A program made the position numbers and the translations under genes. DNA of 64,000 bases from Brachybacterium sp. FME24 (GTDB lineage Bacteria > Actinomycetota > Actinomycetes > Actinomycetales > Dermabacteraceae): the NCBI RefSeq assembly GCF_014897705.1, contig NZ_JABUXV010000006.1, positions 62,001 to 126,000 of the forward strand, written 5' to 3'. The notes under the pieces were generated by a model. The model searched no databases, had not been told where the DNA came from, and saw only the letters and a list, made by a program, of their open reading frames with translations. This document shows, piece after piece, positions 57,535 through 64,000 of this stretch; position 1 is the stretch's first letter; each line of letters starts with the position of its first letter.

Positions 57535-58560
57535 TCAGAGACGGCTGGAGCCGCTGGTCGGGTCGAGGGCATCGCGGAGGGCTTCACCCATGAGGTTGAT
57601 GGAGATGACGAGTGCCGCGAGGACCGCCGCCGGCGGGATCCAGGTGTAGGGCGCGGAGATGTTGTAGTCCTGCAGAACGGTGCCCAGCGAGACCTGCGGA
57701 TACTGGATGCCGAAGCCGATGAAGGACAGCCCCGTCTCGCCGAGGATCGCCGCACTCACTCCGAGGGTGGTGTCGATGATGATCCAGCTGGCGATGTTGG
57801 GGATGATGTGCCGCGTCATCGTGATCAGTGGGTTCACGCCCATGAAGCGTGCGGCTTCGACGTACTCGGTGCGCACGAGCTGCTGCGTCATCGCGCGCAG
57901 CACACGAGCTGTGAGCATCCAGGCGAAACCCGCGAGCAGCGGGATCATCCACAGCCAGGTGGCCTGCTGGAGGACCGGGCTGAACAGCATCAGCAGCAGC
58001 AGCGACGGGATCACCAGGAACAGGTTGATCAGGTTGACCAGACCGCCGTCCGCGATGGCGCCCCACTTGCCCTTGTTGCCGACGTAGCCGGCGACGATGC
58101 CCACGGCCAGCGCGAGGAACGAGGTGAGGAAGGCGGTGCCGATGCCGATCACCAGGGAGATGCGCAGACCCTGCAGGGTGCGCGCGAAGATGTCCAGACC
58201 GTTCTCGTTCACGCCGAGCCAGTGGTACATGCTCGGGCCTGTCAGTGCGTTGCGCAGGTCCCGCTCGAACGGTCCGTACTGGTAGATCATCGGCCCGAAG
58301 ACCGCCATCAGCACGAGCAGCGCGAAGATGATCATGCCGAACCAGGCGCTCGTGCTGCGGAGGAACCGGCGGCGCAGGAGCTCTCCCCGGCTCAACGATT
58401 CGATCAGTTCGAGCCCTGAGATGTTCTCCGGATCGCCGCCCGGCGTCGAGGTGTTGGTATCGCCGACGGCAGCGCCGAGCACGGGGTTGGCCTCGGGGTC
58501 CGTGCTCGCGCGCAGTTGTGCCGCGTCGCCGGTGGAACGGATGTCCTGGGGATTCGTCAT
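57535..58560 (-). CDS. ABC transporter permease, OppC/DppC type
   Basis: A 341-residue permease with a hydrophilic ~75-residue N-terminus, then about six helices. RTLQGLRISLVIGIGTAFLTS and the EAA loop YVEAARFMGVNPLITMTRHIIPN, which contacts the ATPase, are clear OppC landmarks. It ends DALDPTSGSSRL. Start 4 bases after the OppB-type stop; operon with the flanking genes. Confidence 0.94.
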   Translation of the reverse strand: MTNPQDIRSTGDAAQLRASTDPEANPVLGAAVGDTNTSTPGGDPENISGLELIESLSRGELLRRRFLRSTSAWFGMIIFALLVLMAVFGPMIYQYGPFERDLRNALTGPSMYHWLGVNENGLDIFARTLQGLRISLVIGIGTAFLTSFLALAVGIVAGYVGNKGKWGAIADGGLVNLINLFLVIPSLLLLMLFSPVLQQATWLWMIPLLAGFAWMLTARVLRAMTQQLVRTEYVEAARFMGVNPLITMTRHIIPNIASWIIIDTTLGVSAAILGETGLSFIGFGIQYPQVSLGTVLQDYNISAPYTWIPPAAVLAALVISINLMGEALRDALDPTSGSSRL

Positions 58561-58564
58561 GGTG

Positions 58565-59557
58565 TCACCGGATCCTCGGGTCGAGCGCGCCCTGCAGGAA
58601 GTCTGCGAAGGTCGCGGAGATCAGGGTCAGGATCGCGGTGTAGAGCACCACGCCCGCCGTGCCGTTGACGTCCGCCATGGCGATCGCGGAGATCACGAAG
58701 CGTCCGATGCCCTGCCAGTTGAACATGAGCTCGACGAAGAGCGATCCGGAGAAGGCACCGCCGACGGCGAAGGCGAAGTACTGGCCCATCGGGATCAGGG
58801 CCATGCGCAGGCCATGGCGGTTCATCGCCCGCCCGCGGGTCAGACCTTTTGCCCGCGCGGTGCGCAGGTAGTCGCTCCCGAGCACGTCCAGGGTGGTCAC
58901 CTTCATGTACCGCGAGTACGAGGCGGCGGCCGCCAGGGCCAGCACGATGGTGGGCATCACCAGCGCTTTGATCTGGTACCGGATCGATTCCCAGGACCCT
59001 GCTTCCAGCAGCGGGTTGATCGGGTTGATCGCCGGGAGCCCCCAGCCGGTGCCGTCCATGATCAGCTGGTTCGTCTGCTGCACGATCAGGATGATGACCG
59101 GGGTCGGCAGCGACAGCAGGAAGAAGGCCAGCAGGGTCGAGGCGCGATCGCCGAGGGAGTCGCGGCGCACCGCGGCGACCATGCCCAGGATGATGCCCAG
59201 GGCGGTGCCGATCACGGTGCCGAGCACGATGAGGCGGAGGCTGATCGGGATCCGTGTCTTCAGTTCGTCGAACACCGGGACCATCGACTTGTTCGTCCCG
59301 GTGGTGACGCCGAGGTCGCCGCGGATGAGGCCTCCGAGCCAGTTGGCGTAGCGCTCGAAGAGGGGCGTGTCGGGATTGATGTTGCGGGTGTTGAGGTAAA
59401 GCTGCGCGGTCTGGTGCGGAACGGGTTCCGTCGCCGCCGGCGGATACAGCACTTCCTCGGGGTGCATCAGGGAAGCTGCCAACAGGTAGGCGAAGCTCGT
59501 GGCGACGAACGCCAGGATCACGTACGTGAGCAGCCGGATGGAGATGAACCTAATCAC
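58565..59557 (-). CDS. ABC transporter permease, OppB/DppB type
   Basis: A 330-residue permease starting (M)IRFISIRLLTYVILAFVATS with the N-terminal helix typical of OppB. A periplasmic loop contains NPDTPLFERYANWLGGLIRGDLG, and the coupling EAA region is YLRTARAKGLTRGRAMNRHGLR. GTG start at 59557 with AGGAG 5-7 bases upstream. It opens the leftward transporter operon; two matching palindromes lie 120-175 bases upstream. Confidence 0.94.
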   Translation of the reverse strand: MIRFISIRLLTYVILAFVATSFAYLLAASLMHPEEVLYPPAATEPVPHQTAQLYLNTRNINPDTPLFERYANWLGGLIRGDLGVTTGTNKSMVPVFDELKTRIPISLRLIVLGTVIGTALGIILGMVAAVRRDSLGDRASTLLAFFLLSLPTPVIILIVQQTNQLIMDGTGWGLPAINPINPLLEAGSWESIRYQIKALVMPTIVLALAAAASYSRYMKVTTLDVLGSDYLRTARAKGLTRGRAMNRHGLRMALIPMGQYFAFAVGGAFSGSLFVELMFNWQGIGRFVISAIAMADVNGTAGVVLYTAILTLISATFADFLQGALDPRIR

Positions 59558-59678
59558 GGTGTCTCCTGAGCAAACTGTCGAACATCCGCCAGCATTCCTC
59601 TCAGTACCTCGCGGGTACATCTGTCCAGTTTCCGTGCCGGAGCGGTTTCGCTCCGTTCCGGAGCCATGACCGGGTCGG

Positions 59679-59730
59679 CCACATCGGTGTGGCTCGAGAC
59701 GTCCGTACGACCCATGACACATCGGTGTGT
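59679..59730. promoter_or_regulatory. Twin palindromes upstream of the transporter operon
   Basis: CCACATCGGTGTGG (59679-59692) and ACACATCGGTGTGT (59717-59730) share CACATCGGTGTG, with centres 38 bases apart. They lie between the permease gene and the divergent small membrane gene and are likely operators for an unseen repressor controlling one or both. Confidence 0.6.
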
Positions 59731-59838
59731 TGCGGGTCTCCCCCGTCCTGCACGTCGACACGATAGCGCCTCACACGCCGTCACTGTGTCGTCACTGGAC
59801 CGGCCAGCCACCACCAGGCACACGGTTATGCTCGAATC

Positions 59839-60156
59839 GTGACCTTCTTGCACCTTCTCGTGCTGGCGCTGGGCATTCCTGCCGCCCTCGCTGCCGCCGA
59901 TCTCCTCGGGCACCGGAACATCGGCCCCTGGCCGATCGGCCTGGTTGCTCTTGCCCTGATCCCGGTGGCCGGGTGGTTCTACAGCCCTTGGATCGCCGCC
60001 TTCGCCCTGGGCCTGGCGGTCGGAGCAGCCGGTGTCATCGTCACCTCGTGGACCCGATCGTTCGTGCACCGGCGTCAGACCCGCCGAGAGCAGGCGCGTC
60101 AACGAGAGCATTCCCGATCCCGCCAGCTCGAGGAGCCACTCACCCGCGATCGCTGA
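59839..60156 (+). CDS. Small membrane protein
   Basis: A 105-residue protein with three or four hydrophobic segments (TFLHLLVLALGIPAALAAADL, then WPIGLVALALIPVAGWFY and WIAAFALGLAVGAAGVIV) and an Arg/Gln-rich cytoplasmic tail. The GTG at 59839 follows TATGCT (59827-59832) by 6 bases and has no ribosome binding site, so the message is probably leaderless. Family not recognised. Confidence 0.7.
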   Translation: MTFLHLLVLALGIPAALAAADLLGHRNIGPWPIGLVALALIPVAGWFYSPWIAAFALGLAVGAAGVIVTSWTRSFVHRRQTRREQARQREHSRSRQLEEPLTRDR

Positions 60157-60279
60157 CCCCGCGCCGGAGACGTCGCCCTTTGAGCCCTACCAAACGGTCA
60201 CCACCGTCGCACCGCACGACGGCGCAGCTCGTCGGTCGCCGGCCATTCGGCCACCAACCCCTCGGCCTGCAGCCCTCGG
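60157..60279. other. Intergenic region between convergent genes
   Basis: No gene or strong hairpin is seen. Confidence 0.5.
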
Positions 60280-61506
60280 TCAGAGGGGAATGATCAGCGT
60301 CGTCTCCTCGTTCAGCGGGCCGGATCCGCCGCGCCGCTGATCGCCTCCACGCAGCACGATCGCGTCGGCCCGCCCATAGGGCGCGAGCCGTCTGCCGGGG
60401 AGCAGATCCACTCGCTCCCGTCCGGTCCCGTCCCGACCCAGACGGCCGGGCAGCGCGCGCACGCCGTCCGGCCGGCGGCGCCCCGCCTCCGCACCGTCGT
60501 CCCCGAGCAGTACGCGACGAGGCTCGGCAGATGCCCCCGGCAGCAGCGGTCGCACGAAGAGGTGATAGCCCACGAGCGCCCCCACCGGGGTCCCGGGAAG
60601 ATGGATCATCGGCGTGCCATCGGCCAGGTGCCCGTACCCCTGAGGGCCGCCGGGCCGCAGCAAGAGGTGTTCGAAACGGGAGGTGCCGGCGCCGCGCTCG
60701 CCGAGCAGAGTCTTGACCACGTCGAAGGCTCCGTGCCCGATCCCGCCGGTGGTGATCACCAGATCGACGTCGACCGCCGCCACCTCGAGACCGCTGCGCA
60801 GCTGCTCGTGCTCATCGCCGCTGTGGACCGCGTGAGCCTCGGCGCCATCGGCGGCGAGGGCGGCGCTCAGCATCGCGCCGTTGGACTCGCGCACGGTGCC
60901 GGGCTCCGCGGCCTCCCCGGTGAGCTCGTCCCCGGTCACCACCACCCCGACGCGCAGCGGCCGCAGGACCGGGAAGGTCGCCAGGCCGAGGGTGCGGGCC
61001 AAGCCGATCAGACCGCCTCCGACCCGGTCCCCTGGGCGGGCGAGCACGTCACCGCGCGCGACCTCTTCGCCCGGCCCGCGGACGTGACGCTGCGCCGGGG
61101 GCAGAGCCGCAAGCATGAGGGTCACGATCCCCGGCGCCGAGCCGAACGGGTCGGCGTCGGTGGCCTCGACCTCGATCACGACGTCGGCTCCGGCAGGAAC
61201 CGGGGCGCCGGTCATGATGCGTGCCGCCGTGCCGGGCTCGAGCGCCGCGATCTCGCCCGGGCGTGCGGCGATGTCGATGCTCACCGGGAGCGCGGTCGAG
61301 CCCGTGGCGAGGTCCTCGCGTCGCACCGCGAAGCCGTCCATCGCGGCGGTCGGCACAGCGGGGATCTCCTCCGGGCTGCTCACCGGTGCGCCGAGCACCC
61401 TGCCCAGGGCGTCGCCCACCGGGACGTCGACAACGCCGCGCGGCAGATCGATCTCACGGCGCAGGAGGTCACGCCACTGCCAGGGCTCGAGGCCTGCGGC
61501 GGTCAT
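60280..61506 (-). CDS. Second, divergent MoeA-like protein
   Basis: A 408-residue MoeA paralogue. PTAAMDGFAVRREDLA, then IMTGAPVPAGADVVIEVEATD and VVVTGDELTGE show the fold. Two active-site blocks differ from the cluster MoeA: TTGGIGHG replaces TSGGVSAG, and LPGTPVGAL replaces FPGNPVSAL. It may handle a different metal or substrate, or be a weak paralogue. The ATG at 61506 has AGGAGG 3-4 bases upstream. It stands apart from the other Moco genes. Confidence 0.88.
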   Translation of the reverse strand: MTAAGLEPWQWRDLLRREIDLPRGVVDVPVGDALGRVLGAPVSSPEEIPAVPTAAMDGFAVRREDLATGSTALPVSIDIAARPGEIAALEPGTAARIMTGAPVPAGADVVIEVEATDADPFGSAPGIVTLMLAALPPAQRHVRGPGEEVARGDVLARPGDRVGGGLIGLARTLGLATFPVLRPLRVGVVVTGDELTGEAAEPGTVRESNGAMLSAALAADGAEAHAVHSGDEHEQLRSGLEVAAVDVDLVITTGGIGHGAFDVVKTLLGERGAGTSRFEHLLLRPGGPQGYGHLADGTPMIHLPGTPVGALVGYHLFVRPLLPGASAEPRRVLLGDDGAEAGRRRPDGVRALPGRLGRDGTGRERVDLLPGRRLAPYGRADAIVLRGGDQRRGGSGPLNEETTLIIPL

Positions 61507-61615
61507 GGTCCTCCTGAGGGGTCCGGGCGGGTGGGGCGACCACTCTCCATGATCCCCCATCCACAGCCCAGCGGGCTCCCACCCATCGGTCGGTCCGGGG
61601 GTGCATGATGGGTCC

Positions 61616-62602
61616 ATGCGCGAGATCCGTTTCGACCGCTTCGGCGGCCCCGAGGTCCTGACCCTGCACTCCGATGCCCCGAGCCCGCAACCGGCGCCCG
61701 ACGAGGTATTGGTCCGGGTCGCCTACGTGGGATTGAACCCTCTGGACTACAAGGTCCGCGACGGCTCGTCGGGGATGTCCAAGGACCTGCAGCTCCCTGC
61801 CGGCACCGGCCGCGAGATGGCCGGCACCGTGATCAGCGCGGGCTCCGGCCTGGACGACGCGGAGCTCGGCTCCCGCGGCCTGAACCCCGGCACCCGCGTG
61901 TTCGGCATGCGCGCACCGGGCGACGTGCGCGGCATGGCCGCCGAGGTCATCGCGATCGGAGCCGACGAGCTCGCCCCGATCCCCGACGAGATCCAGGACG
62001 AAGACCTCCCGCGCTGGGCCGGCCTGGCCCTGGTCGGCCTCACCGCGATCGCCACCATCGAGGACACCGCCCGGATCGAACCCGGCCAGACGGTTCTCGT
62101 GCACGGCGGCAGCGGCGGCGTGGGCCAGCTGCTGATCCCGATGGCCCTCGAGGCGGGCGCCGCCCAGGTCTGGGCCACCGGCCGCGCCGCCAACGCTGAG
62201 CGCATCCGCGACCTGGGAGCCATCCCGATCGCCTACGACGCCGAGGACTGGCAGGCGGAGATTCATCGCCAGACCGATGGCCGCGGCGTCGACGTCGTCC
62301 TGGACACCCACTACCACTCCACGTTCCTGCCCAGCCTCGATCACGTCACCGAGGGCGGGCTCCTGGTCACCCTGCCGACCCTCGCGGACCTCACCCCGGC
62401 CCATGAGCGCGGTGTCGACGCGAAGGTGCCCCGCATCAAGCCCGGCCGGGACCGTCTGGACCGGCTGGTGCAGGGGATCCGCGCGGGCCGCTACCCGCTG
62501 GAGGTCTCCCAGGTGCTGCCGCTCGCCGAGATCGCGCAGGCTCACCGCCTGCTCGAGGACGGCCACACCCGTGGCAAGCTCGTGCTCGACGCCCGAGCCT
62601 GA
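61616..62602 (+). CDS. Zinc-independent MDR oxidoreductase (quinone oxidoreductase-like)
   Basis: A 328-residue medium-chain dehydrogenase/reductase. MREIRFDRFGGPEVLTL opens the GroES-like domain, and VLVHGGSGGVGQLLIPMAL is the NADPH-binding Rossmann loop. The zinc-ligand residues of alcohol dehydrogenases are absent, which fits quinone or enone reductases. Substrate unknown. The ATG at 61616 follows a CATGAT box by 6 bases; an in-frame ATG five codons earlier is less likely. Confidence 0.88.
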   Translation: MREIRFDRFGGPEVLTLHSDAPSPQPAPDEVLVRVAYVGLNPLDYKVRDGSSGMSKDLQLPAGTGREMAGTVISAGSGLDDAELGSRGLNPGTRVFGMRAPGDVRGMAAEVIAIGADELAPIPDEIQDEDLPRWAGLALVGLTAIATIEDTARIEPGQTVLVHGGSGGVGQLLIPMALEAGAAQVWATGRAANAERIRDLGAIPIAYDAEDWQAEIHRQTDGRGVDVVLDTHYHSTFLPSLDHVTEGGLLVTLPTLADLTPAHERGVDAKVPRIKPGRDRLDRLVQGIRAGRYPLEVSQVLPLAEIAQAHRLLEDGHTRGKLVLDARA

Positions 62603-62683
62603 GCCCGACCTCCCGACTCCCTCGCTGCGCCACCCCTCGAACGGGTGACGCCGGACACATGTCCACCAGGTAGCCTGGCCCGC

Positions 62684-63958
62684 ATGGTTTCGCCTTCCCC
62701 CGACGACTCTGATGCAGCCGTTCGCGCTCTCGAGCCGGTCCTGCAGAGCTCCGGGTGGGCGCTGCTGAACTCCCTGCCGCCCTATCAGGAGAAGGACGCG
62801 CTGCGTCAGGGCGCGCAACTGCGCCAGGCGGGCCACCCTCCGGAGCTGGTCGCCGCCGTGATGACCCAATCGCGGCTGCGCACGAAGGCCATCGACAAGT
62901 TCGGCGAGTTCGCCGCCTCGATGCTGTTCACCCCGCACGGCCTCGAGCAGGCGACCCGGTTGCCGGTCGCAGCGATGCACGCCGAACGGTTCCAGCGCGC
63001 CGGCGTCACCTCGGTCGCGGACCTCGGCTGCGGCATCGGCGGCGATGCCATGGCCCTGGCAGGGCTGGGCCTGGAGGTGCGGGCCGTGGACCGCGATCCC
63101 CTGGCGGTCGCCGTCGCCACCATGAACCTGCGGCCCTTCCCCTCGGCCCGGGCCAGACTCGGTGAGGCGGAGGGCCACGATCCCGCCGAGACCGACGGAA
63201 TCTGGCTGGATCCCGCCCGTCGAGCTCCCACCCGCGGCGGCACCCGCCGGCTGCACGATCCCGAGGAGTACGAGCCGCCGCTGTCCACGGTCATCGAGCT
63301 CGCCCGTCGGCTCGGCACCGACGGTGACGTCGGCCCCCTCGGCGCGAAGCTCGGGCCCGGCATCGACCGCTCGGCGCTGCCGGCCGACGTCGAGACCCAG
63401 TGGCTCTCGTTCCACGGCCAGGTCCTCGAAGCCACAGCGTGGTTCGGGCCGCTCGCGCGCGCCGGCGTCGCCTCCTCGGCGGTGCTCATCGACCGCGCCG
63501 GTGCGCACCGCCTGGATCATGGGCCCGAGGCCCCCGGCGACCCCGAGCCCGGCACGCTCGGCGATCACCTCTACGAGCCGGACGGCGCCGTGATCCGTGC
63601 GAACCTCATCGGGCGTCTCGCCGAGGATCTGGGCGCCCATACGATCGACCCGACCATCGCGTACCTGACCGGCGACCGTCACGTGCGGACGCCCTTCGCC
63701 CGCGGCTACTCCGTGCGCGATGTGATGCCCTTCGGTCTCAAGCGCTTGACCGCCTACCTGCGCGAGCACCGCCTCGGCGTGCTCGAGATCAAGAAGCGCG
63801 GCACCGCGGTGGAGCCCGATGACCTGCGCCGCAAACTGCGCCCGCGGCGCTTCGGCGACGAGTCCGCCACGCTGATCCTGACCCGCATCGCCGGGGAGCA
63901 GTCCATCATCATCGCCTCCCCGCATGGCGCAGCGGCAGCGCCCGAGGCGGCGCCGTGA
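62684..63958 (+). CDS. SAM-dependent methyltransferase with THUMP-like C-terminal domain
   Basis: A 424-residue protein. An N-terminal helical region precedes the Rossmann methyltransferase core, whose motif I is VADLGCGIGGDAMALAGLG and acidic loop AVDRDPLAV. DGIWLDPARRAP follows as a motif IV-like segment. The C-terminal part (GYSVRDVMPFGLKRLTAYLRE, then VLEIKKRGTAVEPDDLRRKL) matches the THUMP-like domain, which binds RNA. The target is probably RNA but unknown. The ATG follows TAGCCT (62671-62676) by 7 bases. The next gene's GTG overlaps the stop. Confidence 0.87.
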   Translation: MVSPSPDDSDAAVRALEPVLQSSGWALLNSLPPYQEKDALRQGAQLRQAGHPPELVAAVMTQSRLRTKAIDKFGEFAASMLFTPHGLEQATRLPVAAMHAERFQRAGVTSVADLGCGIGGDAMALAGLGLEVRAVDRDPLAVAVATMNLRPFPSARARLGEAEGHDPAETDGIWLDPARRAPTRGGTRRLHDPEEYEPPLSTVIELARRLGTDGDVGPLGAKLGPGIDRSALPADVETQWLSFHGQVLEATAWFGPLARAGVASSAVLIDRAGAHRLDHGPEAPGDPEPGTLGDHLYEPDGAVIRANLIGRLAEDLGAHTIDPTIAYLTGDRHVRTPFARGYSVRDVMPFGLKRLTAYLREHRLGVLEIKKRGTAVEPDDLRRKLRPRRFGDESATLILTRIAGEQSIIIASPHGAAAAPEAAP

Positions 63959-64000
63959 GCTCCCTCGACCCCCGATCCGCCCACACTGCACGCGACCCCG
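63955..64000 (+). CDS. Start of an unidentified gene (truncated by the window edge)
   Basis: A GTG overlaps the methyltransferase stop codon (GTGA), the same coupling seen elsewhere in this window, and 15 codons stay open to the edge (MSSLDPRSAHTARDP). Too short to identify. Confidence 0.4.
   Translation, partial: MSSLDPRSAHTARDP

Noticed and set aside
59554-60111. A leftward frame whose stop overlaps the OppB-type start
   Set aside because: The overlap looks like coupling, but the translation is low-complexity and crosses the rightward membrane gene at 59839-60156. The twin palindromes also lie inside it, so it is more likely control DNA.

Overview
The window is chromosomal DNA of a high-GC Gram-positive actinobacterium. 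Coding is dense, third positions are GC-rich, GTG starts are common, and 4-base ATGA/GTGA stop-start overlaps are frequent. The gene set (bldC next to a DUF3073 gene, guaB3, DUF3151, DUF3817, SURF1, GroES/EL under CIRCE) fits Micrococcales. The protein style resembles Brachybacterium/Dermabacteraceae, but that is an inference from memory and not a search result.

Layout. 1-9.2 kb: start of sucC, small membrane proteins, a VOC protein, PcrA helicase, a YbhN-type membrane protein, an alpha/beta hydrolase coupled to bldC, and a DUF3073 gene. 9.2-15 kb: a purine block read leftward (purA, SCP-like protein, cutC, a small membrane protein, purF, purM). 15-19.1 kb: DUF3151, a kinase-fold protein, dtd, a HAD phosphatase and gpmA. 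19.1-21.9 kb: an AT-richer insertion holding one large ATPase gene, bounded by intact gpmA and a decayed 130-bp copy of the gpmA 3' end. 22-29.5 kb: Tat-exported C39-like peptidase, DUF853 HerA-type ATPase, acyltransferase, TetR/MFS pair and a double GNAT. 29.5-41.1 kb: guaA, DUF3817, SURF1, pta-ackA, guaB3, an exonuclease and guaB. 41.3-49.1 kb: PiT phosphate transporter, RluA-type synthase, groEL/groES with two CIRCE sites, a 56-codon small ORF and a phosphoesterase. 49.2-53.7 kb: molybdenum cofactor genes (mog-moaE fusion, moaC, moeA, moaA, moaD). 53.7-59.6 kb: an oligopeptide-type ABC transporter. 59.8-64 kb: small membrane protein, a second divergent moeA, an MDR oxidoreductase, a THUMP-like methyltransferase and the start of another gene.

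Functional themes. Purine nucleotide synthesis is strongly represented (purA, purF, purM, guaA, guaB, guaB3). Acetate/energy metabolism is covered by pta-ackA, gpmA and sucC. Moco synthesis is nearly complete from precursor Z to insertion; no MoaD-activating enzyme or mobA is present here.

Most notable features. (1) The insertion at gpmA encodes a 754-residue RloC-like protein with ABC-ATPase motifs, a zinc-hook CxxC and an Arg-x3-Glu...His set matching the anticodon-nuclease triad. It is a probable horizontally acquired tRNA-cleaving defence gene. (2) At least 19 genes, including guaA, guaB, guaB3, gpmA and pta, have a TANNNT box 6-8 bases before the start codon and no Shine-Dalgarno, indicating leaderless transcripts. 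(3) Two, probably three, intergenic elements combine a GC-rich tract with a long hairpin and share sequence, which suggests an undescribed REP-like family.
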